The notes under the pieces were generated by a model. That model did no database searches and was not told where the DNA came from. It saw only the letters and a program-made list of their open reading frames with translations. A DNA stretch of 64,000 nucleotides from Ignavibacteriota bacterium (lineage in GTDB: Bacteria > Bacteroidota > Ignavibacteria > UBA10030), in the NCBI GenBank assembly GCA_003170475.1, contig PMZI01000052.1, forward strand, positions 1-64,000. Direction: 5' to 3'. The position numbers were made by a program, and so were the translations under genes. Of the stretch, positions 52,249 through 60,697 are shown in pieces. Position 1 is the stretch's first letter, and every line of letters begins with the position of its first letter.

Positions 52249-53579
52249 TCAATGTGAATAAGAATCACGGACCAAAGATCAATGTCGTGACATTGGGTTG
52301 TTCCAAGAATACCGTCGATACTGAGGTGCTTTTGGGCCAGTTGATCGGCGGCAAGGCCAACGTCGTGGAGAGCGTGGAAGATGCCGACATCGCTGTCATT
52401 AATACGTGTGGATTTATCGATGCGGCAAAACAGGAATCGATTGATGCAATCCTCGAAGCCGTTCAGCGCAAAAAGGATGGGAAGCTGAAGAAGGTCGTGG
52501 TAATGGGCTGTCTCTCGGAACGGTTCGCCAAGGATCTTGTGGCGGAAATCCCGGATGTCGATGCCTATTTTGGATCACACCACCTGGCACAAGTTGTACG
52601 AGAGCTCGGCGTCGACTACCGCGAAGAGCTTCTCGGAGAACGACAACTCACCACGCCGCCGCACTTTGCATACCTCAAGATTTCCGAAGGGTGCGACAAT
52701 CCTTGCTCGTTTTGCGCTATTCCGCTTATGCGTGGGCTGCATGTCTCCAAGCCGTTGGAACGCATCGCCGATGAGACCCGCCGATTGGCGTCTCACGGGG
52801 TGAAAGAGTTGATTGTGATTGGCCAGGATACGACCTATTATGGCCTCGATCTTTATGGCGACCGCATCCTCGACCGGCTCCTGCGAGAGGTTTCAGCAGT
52901 CGACGGAATTGAGTGGGTGCGGTTGATGTACGCCTACCCGACGAAATTTCCAAAGAAGATCCTTAATGTCTTCCGGGAAAACCCGAAACTGTGTCGCTAT
53001 CTCGATATTCCAATTCAGCACGCTTCTGACGAAGTGCTGAAATCCATGAGAAGAGGGGGAACCCTTCGAGGTCTGCGAGAACTTCTTCTTGAAATCAAGG
53101 ACGCAGTTCCCGACATTGGATTACGGACGACGCTGATCGTCGGATATCCCAATGAGCGCGATGAAGACTTTCAGCAACTGTGCGACTTCGTTGAGGAAAT
53201 GAGGTTCCATCGCCTGGGTGTCTTTACGTATTCACAAGAAGAGGGGACGACGGCGTTTGAGCTTGGCGATCCGGTACCCAACGAAGTCAAGGAAGAGCGA
53301 CGGGCGCATGTGATGGAGTTGCAGCAGCGAATCTCCGAGGAACGCAATACGTCACTTCTTGGAACCAAAGTAAAGGTTCTGATCGACCGCAATGAAGGGG
53401 AGTTCTTTGTTGGACGAACGGAATGGGATGCGCCCGAAATCGATCAAGAAGTGCTGGTGCGAGCAATCCCGGGGCTTGCCGTCGGGAGCTTCATCACGGC
53501 GAAAGTTACAGACACAACTGAATATGATCTCTATGCCGACTGCGTCGAAGAGGACTTGGGCAGAAAGGGAGCGGGGTAG
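52245..53579 (+). CDS. rimO: Ribosomal protein S12 methylthiotransferase RimO
   Basis: A 444-residue radical-SAM enzyme adding a methylthio group to an aspartate of ribosomal protein S12. The N-terminal UPF0004 domain begins NVVTLGCSKNTVDTE with its cluster cysteines, NTCGFIDAAKQE and GCLSER. The radical-SAM motif is GCDNPCSFCAIP (CxxxCxxC). A C-terminal TRAM domain follows (KVKVLIDRNEGEFFVGRT). GTG 52245 overlapping the cdsA stop is the likely start; longer frames extend back through cdsA and are not real. The CSKN signature distinguishes RimO from MiaB. Confidence 0.95.
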   Translation: MINVNKNHGPKINVVTLGCSKNTVDTEVLLGQLIGGKANVVESVEDADIAVINTCGFIDAAKQESIDAILEAVQRKKDGKLKKVVVMGCLSERFAKDLVAEIPDVDAYFGSHHLAQVVRELGVDYREELLGERQLTTPPHFAYLKISEGCDNPCSFCAIPLMRGLHVSKPLERIADETRRLASHGVKELIVIGQDTTYYGLDLYGDRILDRLLREVSAVDGIEWVRLMYAYPTKFPKKILNVFRENPKLCRYLDIPIQHASDEVLKSMRRGGTLRGLRELLLEIKDAVPDIGLRTTLIVGYPNERDEDFQQLCDFVEEMRFHRLGVFTYSQEEGTTAFELGDPVPNEVKEERRAHVMELQQRISEERNTSLLGTKVKVLIDRNEGEFFVGRTEWDAPEIDQEVLVRAIPGLAVGSFITAKVTDTTEYDLYADCVEEDLGRKGAG

Positions 53580-53582
53580 TCT

Positions 53583-54887
53583 ATGAAAACGATGATTGCA
53601 GCTCGCACAGCCTTCCGCATCGCGGGATGTCTCATGTTGTTCGCAACTCTTGCCTACGGCCAGACAGAAATGCGCCAGACGGGAGAGTTGATCCCGACGT
53701 TTTACGTTGATGCAATGGCGTATGCCTCCTCCCAACCTCAGAAGTCGCGTGTTGATGTCTACGTGCAGGTCCCTCATGAAGAAATCCGATTCATGAAAGA
53801 AGGGGACACTTATATTGGCCGTTATGAAGTCACGCTGACGCTCTTCACAGGCGTGAAACAACTCGTTCACGAGCAAACATGGAGTGTCGACGTCCCCGTC
53901 AATGATTTCGCCCAGACGTCGGGCAGCCGGCTCTACAGTTTGACTCATCGGACGGTGGATGTCGATCCCGGAAGTTATCAGCTCAATGTGGTTTTCCGAG
54001 ATCAAGAATCCCGCAAGTCGTCGCAGGTGAAAAAGACGCTCGTCGTCACAGACTTCGCGAAGGACTCGATTGCCGTCAGCGATATCATGCTGGTGAGCCG
54101 ACTTTCTATCGCCGGCGAGAAGAAAACGATTGTTCCGAATATTACTGGAAGCATCCATCCCCGTTCGGAAGGATTTTTTGTTTTCTTCGAATTGTATTGT
54201 GCTCCCCGGCTGGATTCTGCTGACTTGCTGTACAGAATTTACGATTCGAAAAAGAATGAAGTCTACCGGCGATCCGTGCGGGAAGCGATTACCGGGGCGA
54301 AGACGCAGATCTTCATGAAAGTGGACAGTGCCAGTATCCCGATGGGCACATATTTCCTCTCCGCCGAAGTGGTTGTGCAGGACGGTATCAGCGGAAAATC
54401 ATACCGCGCGACGACCTCTCGCACACTCAACGTCCGATCCCTGGATCTGCCTGCAGCAGTTCTGGACGTCGACAAGGCAATCGACCAACTTGTCTACATT
54501 GCCAGGGAAACAGAACTGCAGTATATCCGCGACGGAGCGACGCAGGACGAAAAACATCGGCGCTTCATGGAATTCTGGGCCAAGCGGGATCCTGATCCAA
54601 GCACCCAACGCAATGAACTGATGGAAGAATACTATGGCCGCGTGCAGTACGCCAATCAGAATTTCGGTCATTACATGGAGGGTTGGCGCACAGATATGGG
54701 GATGGTGTTTATTCGATTCGGCTCGCCCGAGAACATTGAGCGTCATCCGATGGAACTTGATACAAAGCCGTACGAAATATGGTACTATTATCAGCTGAGC
54801 CGACAGTTTATTTTCGTCGACGAGACCGGATTCGGCGACTACCGGCTGACATACCCCACGACTGACTTGTGGGGAAGGACCCGATAA
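53583..54887 (+). CDS. GWxTD-domain exported protein
   Basis: A 434-residue protein with a signal peptide ending near ATLAYGQ. The C-terminal GWxTD domain is present: G367-W-R-T-D371 followed by MGMVFIRFGSPENIERHP and PYEIWYYY, then FVDETGFGDYRLTYP. The preceding 300 residues are beta-rich with no known motif. GWxTD proteins are common in Ignavibacteria, Chlorobi and related lineages and have no established function. The gene lies just before a BamA/TamA-like gene and may contribute to outer-membrane biogenesis. It is a good taxonomic marker for the FCB assignment. Confidence 0.9.
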   Translation: MKTMIAARTAFRIAGCLMLFATLAYGQTEMRQTGELIPTFYVDAMAYASSQPQKSRVDVYVQVPHEEIRFMKEGDTYIGRYEVTLTLFTGVKQLVHEQTWSVDVPVNDFAQTSGSRLYSLTHRTVDVDPGSYQLNVVFRDQESRKSSQVKKTLVVTDFAKDSIAVSDIMLVSRLSIAGEKKTIVPNITGSIHPRSEGFFVFFELYCAPRLDSADLLYRIYDSKKNEVYRRSVREAITGAKTQIFMKVDSASIPMGTYFLSAEVVVQDGISGKSYRATTSRTLNVRSLDLPAAVLDVDKAIDQLVYIARETELQYIRDGATQDEKHRRFMEFWAKRDPDPSTQRNELMEEYYGRVQYANQNFGHYMEGWRTDMGMVFIRFGSPENIERHPMELDTKPYEIWYYYQLSRQFIFVDETGFGDYRLTYPTTDLWGRTR

Positions 54888-54892
54888 TTCAC

Positions 54893-56686
54893 ATGCAGAG
54901 TGTAACGAGAAGAAAAGCCAGTGCGGGACATCCTACGCCTGGCTTTTTCCGTTTTGTTTTCTCCACGTTCATCGGAATTTGTCTCGTCGCGAACAATGGA
55001 ATCTCTCAGGACCGGCGGACAATTCACCAGTTGACGGTCTCTGGAAATGCATCAGTTCCGTCCGGAACAATTGCGAAGTGGCTGGCCTCCCAACCTGGTG
55101 GACGGTTCGTTGCGACGGACGTGCAGACGATTGCCGGCCGATATGCAGCCGAGGGATTTCCATTGGCGAAGGTTGATTCCATAGCTTTTGAACCGACAAC
55201 AGATACGGCCCAGGTGGACGTCGTATTGTGGATCAAGGAGGGAAAACCAGCTCATATCGCTTCACTTCGATTGGATGGGCTCAAGGCCTTGAGCGAAGCT
55301 TCCGCCCGTTCTCTTTTGCACACAACCGTCGGGGAGAAGTTTGTTCCAGCGTTGATGGAGCAGGCTATTGGTGCTCTCCTGTCCGCCTACGAACAGTCAG
55401 GGTATCCGTTTGCGAAGATCTCTCTTGGCGAAATCACGTTTGATGAGGAGAAGGATTCGCTCGGTGTGGACATTGTCTTGACCATTGATGAGGGGATCCT
55501 CGCCCGCATCAACCACCTTCGAGTGGACGGGAACACAACGACGAAGACGAGCGTCATCGTTCGCGAAGCGCGCATCGCTGATGGAGAACTCTTCCGTGGC
55601 GATCAACCCGAAAAAGTTAAACAGAGACTTCAGAAGCTTCAATTGTTTTCCACCGTCTCAGTGCCCGAGTTGTACCTTCACGATGACGGGAGCGTCGGTC
55701 TTGCGTTCAAGGTGACGGAAGGTAACCCGAACCGGTTCGATGGTGTCGTGGGGTATATTCCGGCGTCCGGTTCGAGCGATGGCTATGTAACGGGGTTGGT
55801 GGATGTCCAATTTCGCAATATCTTTGGAACTGGGAGAAGGTTCGCTGCTCGTTGGTTTCGCGAGAATCAGACCTCGCAGGAGATCAACCTTCAGTACAGG
55901 GAGCCATGGTTGGCTTCGCTTCCGGTGAATGCAGATCTTGGCTTCTTTCAGCGCAAACAGGATTCGACTTACATCCGGAGCGTATTTCGATTTGCGGCCG
56001 ATCTTATGGCAACGGACGAATTGAGCCTCGGACTTGTTATTTCGAGCGAGCAAGTGACACCGACTGAAGGATTCGGCAGGCAGATCGTCAGCGAAAGTCG
56101 TGCCATGGATATCGGATTTGTCGTTGCGTATGATTCTCGCAACGATCCTGTGACGCCAACGAGTGGTTTCAATTATCGGACAGAATATGCCACCGGCTTC
56201 AAACAGATTACGAATTCGTACCTTCAGGGACAGAACAACCGAAGCGCGACACAAAAACTCTCGTTCGATTTTGAATTCGTGACTTCTCCCCTTGAGAGAC
56301 AAGTCGTTGTGGTAAATATTTCCGCAAGGGATTTCAGAAGCAGCGCCGTTGAAATAAGCGACCTGTTCAGGCTCGGTGGAGCAAACACTCTCCGCGGGTA
56401 TCGAGAAGGTCAATTCCTGGGCTCACGCATCGCATGGACGAACCTCGAGTACCGGTTTCTAGCCGGTCAACGGTCCTTCGTGTTCGGATTTGTCGATGCA
56501 GGGTATGTGTTGACTCCCGACCGCCCGGAGGTTGGCTTGGTGAGAGAGGAAATGAACAGAGTTGGCTTTGGCGCAGGGCTTCGCGTTGACACGCCTTTGG
56601 GTCTCATCGGAGTCAGTTTGGCATTTGGAAAGGGGGATACCTTTGGAACTTCGAAACTCCATATTCGGTTGGCCAATGAGTTCTAA
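54893..56686 (+). CDS. Omp85-family outer-membrane protein (BamA/TamA-like)
   Basis: A 597-residue outer-membrane assembly protein with a signal peptide ending near NNGISQ. N-terminal POTRA-like repeats follow (TIHQLTVSGNASVPSGTIAKWL, AHIASLRLDGLKALSE, ARINHLRVDGNTTTKTSVIVREARI). The C-terminal bacterial surface antigen barrel spans about residues 290-597, with the Omp85 motif RLGGANTLRGYREGQF and a terminal aromatic ANEF. With three or so POTRA domains it is shorter than most BamA, so it may be TamA-like or a second copy. ATG 54893 is chosen; GTG 54869 overlaps the GWxTD gene. Confidence 0.9.
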   Translation: MQSVTRRKASAGHPTPGFFRFVFSTFIGICLVANNGISQDRRTIHQLTVSGNASVPSGTIAKWLASQPGGRFVATDVQTIAGRYAAEGFPLAKVDSIAFEPTTDTAQVDVVLWIKEGKPAHIASLRLDGLKALSEASARSLLHTTVGEKFVPALMEQAIGALLSAYEQSGYPFAKISLGEITFDEEKDSLGVDIVLTIDEGILARINHLRVDGNTTTKTSVIVREARIADGELFRGDQPEKVKQRLQKLQLFSTVSVPELYLHDDGSVGLAFKVTEGNPNRFDGVVGYIPASGSSDGYVTGLVDVQFRNIFGTGRRFAARWFRENQTSQEINLQYREPWLASLPVNADLGFFQRKQDSTYIRSVFRFAADLMATDELSLGLVISSEQVTPTEGFGRQIVSESRAMDIGFVVAYDSRNDPVTPTSGFNYRTEYATGFKQITNSYLQGQNNRSATQKLSFDFEFVTSPLERQVVVVNISARDFRSSAVEISDLFRLGGANTLRGYREGQFLGSRIAWTNLEYRFLAGQRSFVFGFVDAGYVLTPDRPEVGLVREEMNRVGFGAGLRVDTPLGLIGVSLAFGKGDTFGTSKLHIRLANEF

Positions 56687-57515
56687 TTCGCTGCATCCAT
56701 TTCTTCAGTTGATTCGTCCGGTAAATGTTGTAATCGTCTTCGGCACGATTGTCTTGGCAGGTGTCCTGGCGAAACCGGACGGCTGGGAAATGCTCTGGGT
56801 GATTGTCGCGGGAATGTCGGGCGGGCTCATCGCAGCGGGAGGCAACGCGATCAACGACTTTTTCGATCTCAAGGTTGACAAGATCAATCGACCCGATCGG
56901 CCACTGCCGAGAGGAATCGTCACACTTGAAGAAGCCAAGTCTCTTTGGATGTACTCTTCCGGAGCTGGGTTGGCACTGAGCGCCCTTCTGGGAGTGTGGA
57001 ATCTTATCATTGCGTCCTTCTGGGTCGCCGGTCTGTATGTGTACAGTCGGCAGTTGAAAGGAACAGTGCTCGTAGGCAATGTGACCGTAGCTCTCATGAC
57101 AGGTCTGGCGTTCCCTTTCGGAGCTTTCGTCGTTGATCGTCCTGGTCTTGGACTCTATCCGGGACTCTTCGCCTTTCTCGCAAATCTTGCCAGAGAACTC
57201 CTCAAGGATGTCGAGGATGTTGACGGAGATGCCACCGCCAACCTTGAGACTTTGCCGGTCAAACATGGTGCAGGGGCGGGATTTCTTGGCGCAACGATTG
57301 TGCTCGGCGTGTTGATCCTTTTCACCATTGTGCCGGTGATTGTTGGTGTCTACAACTATACGTATCTTCTTTTTGTTCTCCTCGTGGACTTGGGACTCGC
57401 CTATGTGGGCGTGTCATTGTGGTATGATGCGACAGTCACGAATTTGAGAAGGCTTAGTCTTATCTTGAAGGTGTGTATGGTGGGCGGTTTGTTTGCGATC
57501 TTCGTTGGCTCATGA
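56676..57515 (+). CDS. UbiA-family prenyltransferase, DGGGP-synthase-like
   Basis: A 279-residue polytopic membrane prenyltransferase. The two Asp-rich diphosphate-binding motifs are NAINDFFDLKVDKINRPDRP and ARELLKDVEDVDGDA. The N-terminus LIRPVNVVIVFGTIVLAG and overall spacing resemble digeranylgeranylglyceryl phosphate synthase-like members more than menaquinone MenA. ATG 56676 overlaps the Omp85 stop by 11 bases; earlier in-frame starts lie in that gene. The stop overlaps the rnhB start as ATGA. Such enzymes attach a polyprenyl chain to an acceptor; the acceptor here is uncertain. Confidence 0.85.
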   Translation: MSSNSLHPFLQLIRPVNVVIVFGTIVLAGVLAKPDGWEMLWVIVAGMSGGLIAAGGNAINDFFDLKVDKINRPDRPLPRGIVTLEEAKSLWMYSSGAGLALSALLGVWNLIIASFWVAGLYVYSRQLKGTVLVGNVTVALMTGLAFPFGAFVVDRPGLGLYPGLFAFLANLARELLKDVEDVDGDATANLETLPVKHGAGAGFLGATIVLGVLILFTIVPVIVGVYNYTYLLFVLLVDLGLAYVGVSLWYDATVTNLRRLSLILKVCMVGGLFAIFVGS

Positions 57516-58183
57516 CAATGGATGACCTTCGCAAAACACTGAAAGAGAAGAGGCAGATCCCAACGCTGGAATTTGAAGATGTGTGTTGGGCGCGGGGATT
57601 CGAACACATCGCAGGTGTCGATGAAGCCGGTCGCGGTCCCCTGGCCGGGCCTGTAGTGGCAGCAGCCGTCATACTGCCGAAGGGAATGTCTATCGAGGGC
57701 GTCAACGATTCAAAGAAGTTGAGTGCGAAGCAGCGGGAGAAATTGTTTCACGACATCTACAACCGCGCGCTCGCAGTCGGTGTGGGAATTGTCAGCCACG
57801 AAGTAATTGATAGGATCAACATTTACCAGGCTTCCATCCTCGCGATGAGGAAAGCCGTCGAGAAGCTCGCTATCGTGCCATCGATCGTACTCGCCGACGG
57901 CAACAGCTTCAAGCACGAATCGTGGCGTTATCAGAATATCATCGATGGAGACGCGAAGTCAATCACCATCGCCGCGGCATCGGTCATTGCGAAGGTCACT
58001 CGAGACGGCCTGATGCTCGAATATCACGAACAGTATCCCCTCTACGGATTTGACCGCCACAAGGGTTATGGTACAAGATTTCACGTGGAAGCACTACGTC
58101 AGTACGGAATGTGCCCTATCCACCGCAGGAGTTTCCACATCCATCGCCCCGAGGAATCACACAGGGAAATGGCGCCGGGATGA
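57512..58183 (+). CDS. rnhB: Ribonuclease HII
   Basis: A 223-residue nuclease removing ribonucleotides and RNA primers from DNA. The acidic active site is built from GVDEAGRGPLAGPV (Asp and Glu), the Asp in VLADGNSF, and an Asp in ASVIAKVTRD. GYGTRFHVEALRQYGMCPIHRRSF closes the domain. ATG 57512 overlaps the UbiA stop (ATGA), and its own stop overlaps the yraN start (ATGA). The first about 30 residues form a short charged extension before the catalytic core, slightly longer than the minimum for this family. Confidence 0.95.
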   Translation: MTMDDLRKTLKEKRQIPTLEFEDVCWARGFEHIAGVDEAGRGPLAGPVVAAAVILPKGMSIEGVNDSKKLSAKQREKLFHDIYNRALAVGVGIVSHEVIDRINIYQASILAMRKAVEKLAIVPSIVLADGNSFKHESWRYQNIIDGDAKSITIAAASVIAKVTRDGLMLEYHEQYPLYGFDRHKGYGTRFHVEALRQYGMCPIHRRSFHIHRPEESHREMAPG

Positions 58184-58536
58184 GCAGGCGATCGATGGGA
58201 ACGGAAGGCGAGAGCCTTGCTGCGCAATTTCTGGAAGCGAAAGGCTATACGATCCTCGAAAAGAACTATCGATTCGATAGGGGCGAGATCGACCTCGTTG
58301 CGAAGGATGGGCAAGAACTGGTCTTCATCGAAGTGAAAGCCCGGCGCTCGAGGGAATTCGGTGCACCGGAGGAATCCGTAACTCCGGCAAAGGAAGCTCA
58401 GTTAAAGAAAGTGGCAGAAGGGTACCTCTACGAACATAGTATCGAGAACCAGAGTTGCAGGTTTGATGTTGTCACGATCACCTATCAGGATGGAAGGCCC
58501 GTTCTTCGATTGATCCAAAATGCTTTTCTCGCGTAA
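58180..58536 (+). CDS. yraN: UPF0102/YraN-family nuclease-like protein
   Basis: A 118-residue protein with the YraN domain, a restriction-endonuclease-like fold. It starts MSRRSMGTEGESLAAQFLEAKGY and keeps the nuclease-type core GEIDLVAKDGQELVFIEVKAR, with the E-D-ExK arrangement. The C-terminus QNAF is typical. YraN often lies next to rnhB, as here, which supports the assignment. ATG 58180 overlaps the rnhB stop. The cellular role is not established; a link to DNA repair or recombination is usual speculation. Confidence 0.92.
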   Translation: MSRRSMGTEGESLAAQFLEAKGYTILEKNYRFDRGEIDLVAKDGQELVFIEVKARRSREFGAPEESVTPAKEAQLKKVAEGYLYEHSIENQSCRFDVVTITYQDGRPVLRLIQNAFLA

Positions 58537-58579
58537 ATGTCCAATGCAAGTCATGAGTCACCAAGAGAGCAAGTAGCGA

Positions 58580-59998
58580 ATGAATATCCTCAGCAACGGA
58601 TCCGGTATCTATACTGACTACTATCAGCTTACCATGGCTCAGGGATATTTGCTGACCGGGCGGTCTGAGTCGGTGAGTTGTTTCGATTATTTCTTCCGGG
58701 AGAACCCATTCAAGGGCGGATATGTCATCTTCGCCGGACTCACCGATGTGCTAGAGATGATCGAAGACTTTTCTTTTAACGATGAGATTCTTGAGTATTT
58801 GAGGGGACTTCAATTCAAGGAGGACTTTCTTCAGTATTTGCGCACATTCAAATTCCAGGGGACCATCACCTCTGCGCGGGAGGGCGAACTTGTCTTTCCA
58901 CTTGAGCCGTTCTTGCGTGTCGAAGGCACCTTGATCGAAGCTCAGGTGATTGAGACACTGCTGCTGAACATCATCAATTTTGAATCGCTGATTGCGACCA
59001 AAGCGTCACGGGTGAAGTCCGCAGCCGGCACAAGACGTGTAGTCGATTTTGGGCTCAGACGGGCGCAGGGGCTAGGTGGAATTCACGCGACAAAGGCTGC
59101 TATCATTGGCGGAATTGATGCGACGTCCAACGTCTACGCAGCGTATCATAATGGTTTCGAGGTCTCGGGGACTCAGGCGCATTCCTGGGTACAGAGTTTC
59201 GGCGATGAACTCACGGCATTTCGGGCATACGCCGAAATCTATCCTGACAATTGCGTCCTCCTCGTCGATACCTACAACACGCTGCGAAGTGGCCTTCCGA
59301 ATGCCATAACCGTCGGTCAGGAATTGGAACGCAAAGGGCATCGCCTCAGAGCAGTCAGGCTGGACAGCGGTGATCTGGCGTACCTCAGCAAACGCGCGAG
59401 GCAAATGCTGGATCAAGCGGGTCTTTCGTATGTGAAAATAGCCGTTTCCAACCAGCTGGATGAATACGTCATTCGAAGCTTGCTGGAAGATCAGGAGTCT
59501 CCAATCGACTTGTTCGGGGTCGGCACCCGACTCATCACCGGTCAGCCCGCGGCGGCGTTGGACGGAGTCTATAAGCTGAGCATGTGCGATAACGAGCCCA
59601 GGCTGAAATTCTCGGAGAACTATACCAAGTTGACCCTGCCGGGCGTGAAAAGCATCTATCGGTACGTCAATGGTGATGGCACGTTCTGTGGAGATGCTGT
59701 GACGTTAGAAGGTGAGCCCGCCCCGGAGAACCTGATTCACCCATTCTTTCCTGAACAGCGGAGTTCCCTGAGGCATTGCCCCTCCGAGGTTCTCATGCAG
59801 ACAGTTATGGTGCGAGGGGTTGCCGCAATCAAGAGCACTCCACGCGAAAGTGCGGCCTATGCTCAGGAACGTCTGACGCACCTCGCCCCGGAGCACAAAC
59901 GATTTGAATTCCCGCACATCTACAAGGTGGGAATTTCGCAGGAACTGTTGAACCTCCGGGCGAGACTCGTTGAGGGATTTCAAAAGCGGAATGCATGA
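58580..59998 (+). CDS. pncB: Nicotinate phosphoribosyltransferase
   Basis: A 472-residue enzyme making nicotinate mononucleotide from nicotinate and PRPP in NAD salvage. The N-terminus YTDYYQLTMAQGYLLTG is diagnostic. The PRPP and substrate loops are visible as VVDFGLRRAQGLGG, SGTQAHSWVQSF, LLVDTYNTLRSG, AVRLDSGDLAYLS and FGVGTRLITGQP. It belongs to the long, PncB2-like branch. pncA follows at once, giving a two-gene nicotinamide salvage unit; nadE is about 18 kb upstream. The ATG follows AGAGCAAGTAGC with a weak ribosome site. Confidence 0.95.
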   Translation: MNILSNGSGIYTDYYQLTMAQGYLLTGRSESVSCFDYFFRENPFKGGYVIFAGLTDVLEMIEDFSFNDEILEYLRGLQFKEDFLQYLRTFKFQGTITSAREGELVFPLEPFLRVEGTLIEAQVIETLLLNIINFESLIATKASRVKSAAGTRRVVDFGLRRAQGLGGIHATKAAIIGGIDATSNVYAAYHNGFEVSGTQAHSWVQSFGDELTAFRAYAEIYPDNCVLLVDTYNTLRSGLPNAITVGQELERKGHRLRAVRLDSGDLAYLSKRARQMLDQAGLSYVKIAVSNQLDEYVIRSLLEDQESPIDLFGVGTRLITGQPAAALDGVYKLSMCDNEPRLKFSENYTKLTLPGVKSIYRYVNGDGTFCGDAVTLEGEPAPENLIHPFFPEQRSSLRHCPSEVLMQTVMVRGVAAIKSTPRESAAYAQERLTHLAPEHKRFEFPHIYKVGISQELLNLRARLVEGFQKRNA

Positions 59999-60012
59999 AG
60001 GTGGAACAAGGC

Positions 60013-60552
60013 ATGAAGGGATTATTGATTATCGATGTTCAGAATGATTTTTGCCCCGGCGGAATCCTCGCTGCTCCGGAAGGGGACCACGTGGTGCCTG
60101 TGATCAATCGGCTTATCGATAAGTTCACCATTGTCGTCGCATCCAAGGACTGGCACCCGCGTACGTCGGTTCATTTTCAGCATTGGCCTCCACACTGTGT
60201 GCAAAACAGCCAAGGTGCCGAGTTCCATCCTGAACTGCGTACGGAAAAAATCCAGCAAGTGTTTCTGAAGGGGACAGGGGATAAGGACGATGGATACTCT
60301 GCCTTCGAAGCCACGAACCTGGATATGAATGAGTATCTGAAGTCGAAAGGAGTCACAGAACTTTATGTCACTGGTCTGGCAACCGATTACTGCGTCAAAG
60401 CCTCCGCAATGGATGCCGCGAAGAAGGGATTCAGAACATTCGTTGTGACTGATGCCGTGTCTGCTGTGAATGTGAAACCGGATGACGGACAACAAGCTCT
60501 CGAGGAGATGCAAGCGGCCGCTATCACCCTCGTCGATTCTTCTCAAGTCTGA
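60013..60552 (+). CDS. pncA: Nicotinamidase
   Basis: An enzyme of 179 residues (from ATG 60013) deamidating nicotinamide to nicotinate. The Asp of the catalytic triad is in LLIIDVQNDFCPGG, the Lys in LKGTGDKDDGYSAF, and the nucleophile Cys in TGLATDYCVKASAMDA. Metal-binding histidines lie in DWHPRTSVHF. An upstream ATG at 59995 would overlap the pncB stop as ATGA and add six residues; the start at 60013 matches the usual PncA N-terminus. With pncB it recycles nicotinamide to NaMN. The 145 bases after it, before cstA, are AT-rich without a clear promoter. Confidence 0.94.
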   Translation: MKGLLIIDVQNDFCPGGILAAPEGDHVVPVINRLIDKFTIVVASKDWHPRTSVHFQHWPPHCVQNSQGAEFHPELRTEKIQQVFLKGTGDKDDGYSAFEATNLDMNEYLKSKGVTELYVTGLATDYCVKASAMDAAKKGFRTFVVTDAVSAVNVKPDDGQQALEEMQAAAITLVDSSQV

Positions 60553-60697
60553 TAAGAGACAATGGTCGCTCTTCTGTTGAATGTCTCTCAAAAATCGCTT
60601 ATCCTCGAAACAGATCTAATCAGTGAATGGGTAATTGGTTCATTATTGATTTGTGAATTAAGCTCGCCTCATTAAGTCTGTTCTTCGGAAAATAAAC

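Noticed and set aside
60635-60674. Possible promoter upstream of cstA (TTGGTT or TTGATT with weak -10 candidates).
   Set aside because: The best -10 candidates at 17-base spacing (TTAAGC, TCATTA) match the consensus poorly, so I could not choose a promoter.
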